Source: Bacteroidota bacterium (GTDB lineage: Bacteria > Bacteroidota > Ignavibacteria > UBA10030 > BY39). Taken from it: DNA of 9,657 bases. This document shows, in pieces, positions 1-5,160 of the stretch (the stretch's first letter is position 1; every line of letters starts with the position of its first letter). Position numbers and translations under genes: made by a program. The DNA lies in NCBI GenBank assembly GCA_018830765.1, contig JAHJRJ010000173.1, positions 1-9,657 on the forward strand, written 5' to 3'. A model generated the notes under the pieces. That model ran no database searches, was not told the DNA's origin, and saw nothing but the letters and a program-made list of their open reading frames with translations.

Positions 1-488
1 CAAATCCTGTTTCGGAATTAACACTTGACCAGGTAAAAAGAATTTATCAAGGTAAAATAACCAACTGGAAAGATGTCGGCGGCACTGATTTGAAGATAAT
101 ACTTTACAGTCGCGAGAATAATTCCGGGACTTATGTTTATTTCAAGGACCATATACTTGAGGGCGAAGATTTTTCGCCGAGTGCGCAGAATATGCCCGGA
201 ACTGCAGCAGTGGTTAATGCTGTCTCTAAAGATAAAAACAGTATCGGATACGGCGGTGGAGCTTACGGCAAGGGTATTAAATTTATAAAAATTAAGAAGG
301 ATGAAAAATCTCCTGCCTATGAGCCGATCGCTGAAAATATCAAAAGCGGAAATTATCCTATCTCTCGATATCTTTATATGTATCTGCGCAGCAAACCGAC
401 AGGCGCTATGAAAAATTTTATTGATTGGATATTGAGCAAAGAAGGACAAGAGATTGTAACAAAGGTTGGGTATTTTCCGGTGAAGTGA
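1..488 (+). CDS. pstS: Phosphate ABC transporter substrate-binding protein PstS, C-terminal part
   Basis: The reading frame is open from the window edge (first full codon at 3) to TGA at 486-488, giving 161 residues of the C-terminal half. PstS is the exported or lipid-anchored high-affinity phosphate-binding protein that feeds PstC/PstA. Visible family features are the segment LTLDQVKRIYQGKITNWKDV, typical of PstS ('...I..G.I.NW...GG'), the phosphate-contacting loop RENNSGTY, IGYGG, and the C-terminal run FIDWILSKEGQEIV before GYFPV. The N-terminus and signal peptide lie outside the window. It is separated from pstC by about 400 nt containing a hairpin and a PHO box, so it probably has its own transcript end and pstC its own promoter. 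Family assignment is secure; only the 5' end is missing. Confidence 0.95.
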   Translation, partial: NPVSELTLDQVKRIYQGKITNWKDVGGTDLKIILYSRENNSGTYVYFKDHILEGEDFSPSAQNMPGTAAVVNAVSKDKNSIGYGGGAYGKGIKFIKIKKDEKSPAYEPIAENIKSGNYPISRYLYMYLRSKPTGAMKNFIDWILSKEGQEIVTKVGYFPVK

Positions 489-527
489 GTAATTTTGTAT
501 ATATCTCAATGAACTCAACCCCCTAAA

Positions 528-576
528 TCCCCCTTCCCCGCCTGTCGGCGGACAGGTCTTGTTAAAAGAAGGGGGA
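528..576 (+). terminator. Nested inverted repeat after pstS, possible terminator
   Basis: A 9-bp outer arm TCCCCCTTC (528-536) pairs with GAAGGGGGA (568-576). Inside it, CCTGTC (541-546) pairs with GACAGG (551-556) around a GGCG loop. The sequence after it is ACTTTGTTTAAAC, only a weak T-run. Its place 40 nt after the pstS stop fits a terminator, but it also looks like one of the C-rich/G-rich dispersed intergenic repeats, so the role is inferred. Confidence 0.5.
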
Positions 577-598
577 CTTTGTTTAAACTTGGTTAGGT

Positions 599-660
599 CT
601 ACGACTCAACGGAGTCGTACCTACGGTATCGTAGATAGACTCGTTGAGGGGATGAGTTCG
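599..660. repeat. GTAG-headed hairpin repeat pair, partly decayed
   Basis: ACGACTC (601-607) pairs with GAGTCGT (612-618) around AACG. On the minus strand this hairpin is preceded by GTAG (624 to 621). On the plus strand another GTAG (631-634) is followed by ATAGACTCGTTGAG, which resembles the minus-strand unit GTAGGTACGACTCCGTTGAG. The arrangement is two REP-like units in inverted orientation with their GTAG heads facing each other. Bases 647-660 (AGGGGATGAGTTCG) recur exactly, inverted, at 4413-4426. The rest of 577-820 shows no gene. Confidence 0.4.
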
Positions 661-751
661 GTGTAAGTAAAACCGCAGTGAACGCGGAAACTCAGAGGTA
701 TTGTAAATCAACTACATAACGGCTTTAAGAATATTTTTAGACCCTGGTTAA

Positions 752-811
752 TCGAAATGGCCCGTTCCACAAAAATGGCACGAGGTCTCGACTGAAAGTC
801 AGACATTTCGA
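752..811. repeat. Inverted repeat upstream of the PHO box
   Basis: TCGAAATG (752-759) pairs with CATTTCGA (804-811). Between them lie two smaller hairpins: CGAG/CTCG (781-790) and GACT/AGTC (790-800). The words AAATGGCAC (773-781) and CGAGGTCTC (781-789) recur in the gap after phoU, the first inverted. It is an intergenic repeat of unknown role, ending just before the regulatory site of pstC. Confidence 0.45.
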
Positions 812-820
812 CTTACAATC

Positions 821-859
821 TTAACAATTCCTTAACATTGGGGTAACGCTAAGTTAACT
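821..859 (+). promoter_or_regulatory. PHO box: four direct repeats at 11-nt spacing
   Basis: Four hexamers start at 821, 832, 843 and 854: TTAACA, TTAACA, GTAACG, TTAACT, each separated by 5 nt. Exact 11-nt phasing places them on one DNA face. TTAACA-like repeats at 11-nt spacing are the known recognition pattern of PhoP/PhoB-family response regulators, notably Bacillus PhoP, and the genes just downstream are pstCAB-phoU. The last repeat ends 9 nt before the -7 element, the usual position for an activator replacing a weak -35 element. The regulator gene is not in the window. Confidence 0.8.
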
Positions 860-868
860 ATCATTTCC

Positions 869-876
869 TATCTTTG
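869..876 (+). promoter_or_regulatory. Bacteroidota-type -7 promoter element of pstC
   Basis: TATCTTTG matches the TAnnTTTG -7 consensus of Bacteroidota housekeeping promoters. No TTTG-type -33 element is seen at the right distance; the PHO box occupies that place, as expected for an activator-dependent promoter. The start of transcription would fall near 880-885, giving a very short leader before the ATG at 898. Confidence 0.6.
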
Positions 877-897
877 TGTCAAATTGTGACGCAATGG

Positions 898-1950
898 ATG
901 AATAAATTTTCCAGAAATATAGATCAATTAAAGAAAAAATTCAGGCTTTCTGAATTTCTTGCCGAAAGCATTATCAAATCCGTTGCATTCGTCTCTTTTG
1001 CCGTTATCATTTTAATTTTTGTTTTTGTATTCCGCGAAGCAATTCCGATTTTCTACTCACCTGAAGAAAAAGTGATCGATACTGAACAAGAATTCATTCA
1101 AGAAACCTACGGTGAGGACGAATCAACTCTATTATTAATTGAAAAAGAAAACAAAAAGTCGCTGGAAGAAACAGATTACGAAGGCGAGGTGACATTTAAA
1201 AATTTAGCAGGTAAAGAGTGGCAGCCGGTTTCTCGAAATCCGAAATACGGCATTCTTCCTCTAATTGTCGGAACATTTAAAGTAACAATGATCTCTGTCT
1301 TAATCGCTGCGCCGATTTCCATACTCGCTGCTCTATTCACCGCAGTATTTGCAACAAAACGGTTAAAAGAAGTTCTGAAACCGGCAATGGAAGTTCTCTC
1401 AGGTTTCCCGTCTGTTGTAATCGGGTTTTTTGCTTTAGTGGCAGTTGCAACATTTCTGCAAAATATATTCGGTTACGATTTCCGGCTAAACGCATTTGTG
1501 GGCGGAGTGGCGCTCTCGCTTGCTGTAATACCGATCATTTATACAGTTACCGATGATGCGCTTATATCCGTCCCGAAGTTTATGACCGAGGCGAGCTTGG
1601 CTTTAGGCGCTACGAAATGGCAAACCGCGTTGTTCGTGGTTTTACCTGCGGCAACGCCTGGCGTTTTTGCTGCGATATTATTGGGGGTAGGCAGAGCATT
1701 TGGCGAAACTATGATTGTTCTGATGGCGACAGGCAATGCATCGCTGATGTCGTTGGATATTTTTGAACCCGTTCGAACGCTGTCGGCAACAATCGGTGCG
1801 GAGATGGCTGAAGTTGTTTTCGGCGACACACATTACAACGTTCTGTTCCTAATCGGGTCGATACTATTTATCTTTACGTTTGCGTTAAATGCGGTTGCCG
1901 AATTTTATGTGCGCCAAAAACTCTTAAAAAGATTCAGAGGTGAGTCGTGA
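898..1950 (+). CDS. pstC: Phosphate ABC transporter permease PstC
   Basis: One of the two inner-membrane channel subunits of the phosphate importer. From the ATG at 898 it has 350 residues. There is a cytoplasmic N-terminus, a first membrane segment at about 28-49, an unusually long acidic outer loop at about 52-117, then the permease core with further membrane segments between about 120 and 337. The EAA loop that contacts PstB is at 231-250 (EASLALGATKWQTALFVVLP), followed by GRAFGET at 265-271, a PstC hallmark. Upstream in-frame TTG (874) and GTG (886) codons are possible starts, but the TTG lies inside the -7 promoter element, so the ATG is preferred. No clear Shine-Dalgarno is visible. 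The stop overlaps the pstA start by 4 nt, indicating an operon. Confidence 0.96.
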   Translation: MNKFSRNIDQLKKKFRLSEFLAESIIKSVAFVSFAVIILIFVFVFREAIPIFYSPEEKVIDTEQEFIQETYGEDESTLLLIEKENKKSLEETDYEGEVTFKNLAGKEWQPVSRNPKYGILPLIVGTFKVTMISVLIAAPISILAALFTAVFATKRLKEVLKPAMEVLSGFPSVVIGFFALVAVATFLQNIFGYDFRLNAFVGGVALSLAVIPIIYTVTDDALISVPKFMTEASLALGATKWQTALFVVLPAATPGVFAAILLGVGRAFGETMIVLMATGNASLMSLDIFEPVRTLSATIGAEMAEVVFGDTHYNVLFLIGSILFIFTFALNAVAEFYVRQKLLKRFRGES

Positions 1951-2846
1951 GGAAGAAAATTATCGGAGGTTCGGTTATTTTTGTCTCGGCTTCGGCTGCC
2001 TTTGTAATCGTATTTATTGTAATATTTATGTTAGGCGCTTTATTTATAGGCGGAAGCGAGAAACTAACTTGGGAGTTTTTAACCACTGCGCCATCGGATG
2101 GAATGATGAGTGGCGGTATTTTCCCGGCAATAATCGGAACGGTTCTGCTTGTGCTTGTTATGTCTATCCTCGGTGTTCCTGTCGGTACACTCACCGCAAT
2201 CTACTTAAGCGAGTATGCGAACAAGCGATTTTTTTTTACGCGGATGATACAATTCGCAGTGAACACACTTGCGGGCGTTCCGTCGATAGTCTTCGGACTT
2301 TTCGGACTCGGTTTCTTTGTCCAATTTGTTGGTGGTGGAATGGATAAATTATTAACCGGCGGTCTCGAGCTGAAGTGGGCGCAACCAAACCTGCTGTGGG
2401 CGAGCTTTACTATGGCTTTCCTAACTTTACCTGTTGTGATTGTTTCTGTAGTGGAAGCATTAAGAGCCGTTCCGAACGAGCTTCGTGAAGCGAGTCTTTC
2501 GCTCGGTGCGACTAAATGGCAAACGATAAGGAAAGTAGTGCTACCGAATTCATACACCGGTATTCTGACAGGCGCAATTTTAGCAGTCGGACGCGGCGCT
2601 GGGGAAGTCGCGCCAATTCTATTTACTGGTGTCGCATATTTTCTTCCCCATTTGCCGCAGTCGCTTTCCGACCAGTTTATGCATCTCGGTTACCACGTTT
2701 ATGTTATGGCTACACAATCGCCGGATGTGGAAGCTACACTCGGACTTCAGTATGCAACGGCTTTCGTGTTATTAGTGTTGACATTCACTTTAAATTTATC
2801 AGCAATAATTTTAAGATACAGAATCAGGTCAAAAATTATCCGTTAA
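1947..2846 (+). CDS. pstA: Phosphate ABC transporter permease PstA
   Basis: Second channel subunit of the phosphate importer, 299 residues, a normal length for the family. It starts with GTG at 1947 in a GTGA overlap with the pstC stop, consistent with translational coupling. Hydrophobic segments are at about 9-34, 58-86, 103-127, 150-170, 205-228 and 268-290. The EAA loop at 181-200 (EASLSLGATKWQTIRKVVLP) is closely similar to that of PstC, and GRGAGEVAPI at 216-225 is the PstA-type continuation. The conserved LSEYANK and AGVPSIVFGLFG segments are at about 87-120. It pairs with PstC and receives energy from PstB encoded 2 nt downstream. Confidence 0.96.
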   Translation: MRKKIIGGSVIFVSASAAFVIVFIVIFMLGALFIGGSEKLTWEFLTTAPSDGMMSGGIFPAIIGTVLLVLVMSILGVPVGTLTAIYLSEYANKRFFFTRMIQFAVNTLAGVPSIVFGLFGLGFFVQFVGGGMDKLLTGGLELKWAQPNLLWASFTMAFLTLPVVIVSVVEALRAVPNELREASLSLGATKWQTIRKVVLPNSYTGILTGAILAVGRGAGEVAPILFTGVAYFLPHLPQSLSDQFMHLGYHVYVMATQSPDVEATLGLQYATAFVLLVLTFTLNLSAIILRYRIRSKIIR

Positions 2847-2848
2847 AA

Positions 2849-3613
2849 ATGATACATAATTCTATTAAAATACAAACAAAAAATTTAAGCTTATTTTACG
2901 GCACGAAGCAAGCTTTAAACAACATCACTTTAGATATTCCAACTAATCGTGTAACTGCCTTGATAGGTCCATCGGGCTGCGGAAAATCAACTTTCATCCG
3001 GTCGCTCAACAGGATGAACGATTTGATAGAGAACGTTTCGATAAACGGAGAAGTTTTTATCGACGCTGTTAATATCTACGAAGAAAACATAGACGTGGTA
3101 GAGCTTAGGAAAAAAGTCGGTATGATTTTTCAAAAGTCGAATCCATTCCCTAAATCCATCTACGAGAATGTAGCTTATGGACCAAAGATAAACGGTATAG
3201 GAAAAAAGAGTGTATTGGACGAAATCGTTGAGCGCAGTCTAATGCGAGCCGCGCTCTGGGATGAAGTCAAAGATGAATTGAATAAGAGTGGTTTGGCGCT
3301 TTCGGGCGGTCAGCAGCAGAGGTTGTGCATCGCGAGGGCGTTGGCAGTTGACCCTGAAATTTTATTAATGGACGAGCCAGCGAGCGCTTTAGACCCGCTT
3401 TCGACTGCAAAAATCGAAGAATTGATGTATGAATTAAAAGAAAATTACACTATTGTCATCGTAACTCACAATATGCAGCAGGCAGCACGTGTCAGCGATT
3501 TTACTGCGTTTTTTTATCTTGGCGAAGTTATCGAGTATGATGAAACTAAAAAATTATTTACGATCCCGGCGAAAAAACAAACCGAGGACTACGTAACCGG
3601 AAGATTCGGTTAA
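2849..3613 (+). CDS. pstB: Phosphate ABC transporter ATP-binding protein PstB
   Basis: ATPase subunit of the phosphate importer, 254 residues, the usual length. Walker A GPSGCGKS is at 40-47, Q-loop Q95 in GMIFQKSNPFPKSIYENV (a PstB-specific stretch), the ABC signature LSGGQQQ at 151-157, Walker B ILLMDEP at 171-177 and the H-loop histidine H207 in IVTHNMQQA. All catalytic residues are intact. The start at ATG 2849 follows the pstA stop by 2 nt; a longer in-frame reading upstream overlaps pstA and lacks PstB similarity before this Met. The C-terminus TEDYVTGRFG is typical of the family. It is co-transcribed with pstC and pstA. Confidence 0.97.
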   Translation: MIHNSIKIQTKNLSLFYGTKQALNNITLDIPTNRVTALIGPSGCGKSTFIRSLNRMNDLIENVSINGEVFIDAVNIYEENIDVVELRKKVGMIFQKSNPFPKSIYENVAYGPKINGIGKKSVLDEIVERSLMRAALWDEVKDELNKSGLALSGGQQQRLCIARALAVDPEILLMDEPASALDPLSTAKIEELMYELKENYTIVIVTHNMQQAARVSDFTAFFYLGEVIEYDETKKLFTIPAKKQTEDYVTGRFG

Positions 3614-3618
3614 AAAAT

Positions 3619-3644
3619 AGTTGTATATTAAATATACTTCAACT
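3619..3644. repeat. AT-rich inverted repeat between pstB and phoU
   Basis: GTATATT (3623-3629) and AATATAC (3631-3637) form a perfect palindrome around one A, and AGTTG (3619-3623) is complementary to CAACT (3640-3644) just outside. It sits in the only real gap of the pst operon (49 nt). It could be a weak RNA hairpin that sets the pstB:phoU ratio, or an operator; nothing decides which. Confidence 0.35.
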
Positions 3645-3662
3645 AATAAGAAAAGTAATGAT

Positions 3663-4328
3663 ATGAAACGTTATTTTGAGAGAGTACTGGACGGTTTGAA
3701 AACAAGCTTGATTAAAATGGCAAGTTTGGTAGAAGAATCGATCAGATACTCAATTGAATCTTTGATAAAGCGGGATAAAAATTTGGCGCAAAAAGTATTG
3801 GAAAACGAAGACCGGGTAAACGCGCTCGAGATAGAAATTGATAATGCCATAAACGACTTGCTTGCTCTACAGCAACCGGTTGCTGTGGATTTGAGGTTGA
3901 TACTCGCCGCATTAAAAATTAATAACGACCTTGAAAGAATAGGCGACCACGCTGTAAACATTGTACAGTCTGCATTAAAGCTGATGGATATGCCCGAAGT
4001 AAAACCATTAGTAGATATTCCGAAGATGGCTGAGTTATCGCAAAAGATGCTTCACGACGCCCTCGATAGTTTTATACTGAGTGATACATCATTAGTAAAA
4101 ACAGTAATCGAATCAGACGCAATCGTTGACGAGTTGAATCAGCGTGTTGCCAATGACTTGAAAGAAGTTATCCGGCAGGATATCTCGAAATTAGACGGAG
4201 GATTCGAGCTTTTACGGATCAGTAGGAACTTGGAACGTGTTGCCGACCTCGCCACTAATATAGCGGAGGACGTTGTTTTTCTGACACAAGCTCGCATTAT
4301 CAAACATCACGCTGATGAGTTACAATAA
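3663..4328 (+). CDS. phoU: Phosphate signalling complex protein PhoU
   Basis: Cytoplasmic negative regulator that links the Pst transporter to the Pho sensor kinase and keeps the Pho regulon off when phosphate is plentiful. It has 221 residues, all alpha-helical in character, made of two PhoU repeats of about 100 residues. Each repeat carries the metal-binding motif: NDLERIGDHAVNI with E91 and D95 in the first, and NLERVADLATNIAED with E191, D195, E202 and D203 in the second. The start at ATG 3663 gives the canonical MKRYFERVLDGLK beginning; in-frame codons upstream to 3621 run through the inverted repeat and are unlikely to be translated. It is the last gene of the pst operon, a common arrangement. 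Confidence 0.96.
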   Translation: MKRYFERVLDGLKTSLIKMASLVEESIRYSIESLIKRDKNLAQKVLENEDRVNALEIEIDNAINDLLALQQPVAVDLRLILAALKINNDLERIGDHAVNIVQSALKLMDMPEVKPLVDIPKMAELSQKMLHDALDSFILSDTSLVKTVIESDAIVDELNQRVANDLKEVIRQDISKLDGGFELLRISRNLERVADLATNIAEDVVFLTQARIIKHHADELQ

Positions 4329-4335
4329 ATGCCAA

Positions 4336-4351
4336 TCCTGACTAGTCGGGA
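4336..4351. repeat. Near-perfect palindrome after phoU
   Basis: TCCTGACTAGTCGGGA is palindromic except for one T/G pair that can wobble in RNA. The core CCTGACTAGT recurs at 4424-4433. A T-rich run (4371-4378) lies about 20 nt later, so a role as a weak phoU terminator is possible, but the spacing is poor. Confidence 0.4.
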
Positions 4352-4412
4352 CAAAAACCCAAAATTTTGATTTTTTTCTGGTATTTTGAATTTAGAATAT
4401 TATGGTGATCCT

Positions 4413-4440
4413 CGAACTCATCCCCTGACTAGTGCCATTT
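4413..4440. repeat. Block of words shared with the pstS-pstC gap
   Basis: Bases 4413-4426 are the exact reverse complement of 647-660, 4424-4433 repeat 4337-4346, and 4432-4440 (GTGCCATTT) are the reverse complement of 773-781. The block looks like pieces of dispersed intergenic repeats joined together. Confidence 0.45.
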
Positions 4441-4480
4441 CCAAAAAATAGAGTTGTATTTGGGAAAAAACTGAAACGCC

Positions 4481-4492
4481 CGCCTTCAGGCG
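4481..4492. repeat. Short GC hairpin
   Basis: CGCCT and AGGCG (4481-4485 and 4488-4492) pair around TC. The following CGAGGTCTC (4491-4499) is identical to 781-789 upstream of pstC. Confidence 0.35.
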
Positions 4493-4529
4493 AGGTCTCA
4501 AGGTTGACTAAAAAGTAAAGAAATAGATT

Positions 4530-4588
4530 GTAGCACGAAATTTATTTCGTCAAAATGAATGAAATAAGCGAACTAAAGTTCGTGCTAC
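4530..4588. repeat. BIME-like pair of inverted GTAG-hairpin (REP-like) units
   Basis: Unit 1 on the plus strand is GTAGCACGAAATTTATTTCG (4530-4549). Unit 2, read on the minus strand from 4588 to 4569, is GTAGCACGAACTTTAGTTCG. Each is a GTAG tetranucleotide followed by CA and a hairpin. The units differ only at positions 11 and 16, which pair with each other in the stem (A-T in one, C-G in the other). A 19-nt spacer separates them, and the outer arms (4529-4539 with 4579-4589) can also pair. GTAG plus a hairpin, used in inverted pairs, is the architecture of REP/BIME elements mobilised by TnpA-REP (RAYT) transposases. No such transposase is in the window. Confidence 0.65.
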
Positions 4589-4626
4589 ATCATAAAATCG
4601 GATTTTTTAGTCACCCCTCGGACAGA

Positions 4627-4652
4627 GGCGTGGCGCCATGGCGCCATTCGCC
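4627..4652. repeat. GC-rich perfect palindrome with extended arms
   Basis: TGGCGCCATGGCGCCA (4631-4646) is a perfect 16-nt palindrome containing GGCGCC twice and CCATGG at the centre. GGCG (4627-4630) and CGCC (4649-4652) extend the arms with two unpaired T on one side. It is unlike the AT-rich surroundings. Confidence 0.55.
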
Positions 4653-4656
4653 AAGC

Positions 4657-4711
4657 AACGCAGAGTATTTTTGGACAAGCTTTTTACTCCGCGATGCTCT
4701 GCGTTCGGAGT
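4657..4711. repeat. Two overlapping alternative hairpins
   Basis: AACGCAGAG (4657-4665) can pair with CTCTGCGTT (4697-4705), while ACTCCG (4686-4691) can pair with CGGAGT (4706-4711), whose loop contains the 3' arm of the first. The two are mutually exclusive or form a pseudoknot-like arrangement. There is no open frame linked to it, so an attenuator role is not supported. Confidence 0.4.
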
Positions 4712-4714
4712 TTA

Positions 4715-4735
4715 TCCCGCCTTCTTTTGGCGGGA
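4715..4735. repeat. GC hairpin
   Basis: TCCCGCC (4715-4721) pairs with GGCGGGA (4729-4735) around the loop TTCTTTT. No T-run follows on the plus strand. The TCCCGC/GCGGGA theme reappears at 5012-5046. Confidence 0.45.
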
Positions 4736-4860
4736 AGTCTCCGCGTTGAAACACAATAACTGGAATTTGCTCTCTCCTCAAACTATTTCACGGAAAAGCA
4801 GCTCGATACTGTTAAATACAATCATTTTATTCCGCGTTTGTTCGGTAAGCATACAGTGAT

Positions 4861-4892
4861 TTTGATTATTTAATCACTTCTTTGTATATTTA
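4861..4892 (+). promoter_or_regulatory. Candidate Bacteroidota-type promoter upstream of tRNA-Arg(ACG)
   Basis: TTTG (4861-4864) and TATATTTA (4885-4892) lie 20 nt apart, fitting the -33 TTTG / -7 TAnnTTTG pattern except for the last base. It is the best plus-strand promoter I see before the tRNA and the signalling operon. Transcription would begin near 4898 and pass through two hairpins before the tRNA. Confidence 0.4.
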
Positions 4893-4939
4893 GCGTGAGA
4901 AAAATCAATTTTAATTTTTCTCTTTTCATTTGGAATTAT

Positions 4940-4955
4940 ATTGCGCCAGTAGTTC
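4940..4955 (+). other. Partial duplicate of the tRNA-Arg 5' end
   Basis: These 16 bases match 5062-5077, the first 13 nt of tRNA-Arg(ACG) plus 3 upstream bases, at 14 of 16 positions; GCGCCAGTAG (4943-4952 and 5065-5074) is identical. Beyond this the similarity fades. It is either a decayed tRNA fragment or a target duplication around the intervening hairpin block. Confidence 0.4.
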
Positions 4956-4956
4956 C

Positions 4957-5006
4957 AATCTGACATAACTTAATAAACGAAGTGCGATTAAGTTATCAGT
5001 CAGATT
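4957..5006. repeat. Long two-step hairpin
   Basis: ATAACTTAAT (4965-4974) pairs perfectly with ATTAAGTTAT (4987-4996) around a 12-nt loop. AATCTGA (4957-4963) pairs with TCAGATT (5000-5006) outside it, with a small asymmetric internal loop. Seventeen base pairs in 50 nt make it one of the strongest structures in the window. It resembles a very short inverted-repeat element. Confidence 0.6.
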
Positions 5007-5011
5007 CAGAA

Positions 5012-5046
5012 TCCCGCTGAATCCGCCGAAGGCGGAGAAAGCGGGA
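5012..5046. repeat. Nested GC hairpin just upstream of tRNA-Arg(ACG)
   Basis: TCCCGCT (5012-5018) pairs with AGCGGGA (5040-5046); inside it TCCGCC (5022-5027) pairs with GGCGGA (5031-5036) around GAA. It lies 19 nt before the tRNA, and no T-run follows. Confidence 0.55.
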
Positions 5047-5064
5047 CTCAATAAAAACATAATC

Positions 5065-5138
5065 GCGCCAGTAGCTCAACTGGATAGAGCATCAGCCTAC
5101 GGAGCTGAGGGTTAGGGGTTCAAATCCCTTCTGGCGTA
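5065..5138 (+). tRNA. tRNA-Arg, anticodon ACG
   Basis: A complete cloverleaf can be folded. Acceptor GCGCCAG pairs with CTGGCGT (first pair G-T), the D-arm is GCTC/GAGC, anticodon stem TCAGC/GCTGA encloses loop CTACGGA with anticodon ACG, and the T-arm has loop TTCAAAT. The discriminator is A5138 and CCA is not encoded. It reads CGU, and CGC/CGA after A34 is deaminated to inosine by TadA, whose gene is in this window. Only 22 nt separate it from the next coding sequence, so it may be cut from a shared transcript. Confidence 0.97.
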
Positions 5139-5160
5139 CTATTAAACTACTTCAAATAAA

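Larger units (their letters stand above)
4329..5064. other. Gene-free repeat mosaic between phoU and tRNA-Arg
   Basis: This 736-nt stretch contains no credible protein gene; the two short open frames at 4555-4749 and 4638-4859 run through inverted repeats and have no recognisable content. It is packed with palindromes and hairpins, listed separately, and ends in a candidate promoter and a tRNA-like remnant. The GC content jumps locally at 4615-4745. Confidence 0.7.

Noticed and set aside
18..518. 166-codon open frame opposite pstS
   Set aside because: It lies antisense to a clear pstS frame and spills into the pstS 3' flank; it is a shadow of the real gene.
874..897. Longer pstC starting at TTG 874 or GTG 886
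   Set aside because: The TTG lies within the TATCTTTG -7 element and the transcript probably begins after it; ATG 898 gives a normal PstC N-terminus.
2516..2848. N-terminal extension of pstB overlapping pstA
   Set aside because: It is pstA read in another frame; PstB similarity begins at ATG 2849, 2 nt after the pstA stop.
4657..4711. Attenuator or riboswitch from the alternative hairpins
   Set aside because: No leader peptide, no coding sequence directly downstream and no known aptamer pattern.
4530..4735. CRISPR array
   Set aside because: The repeats are inverted pairs of differing sequence, not regular direct repeats with unique spacers.
4555..4859. Two short open frames in the phoU-tRNA gap
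   Set aside because: They run through palindromes and hairpins, have no recognisable content and no ribosome binding site.
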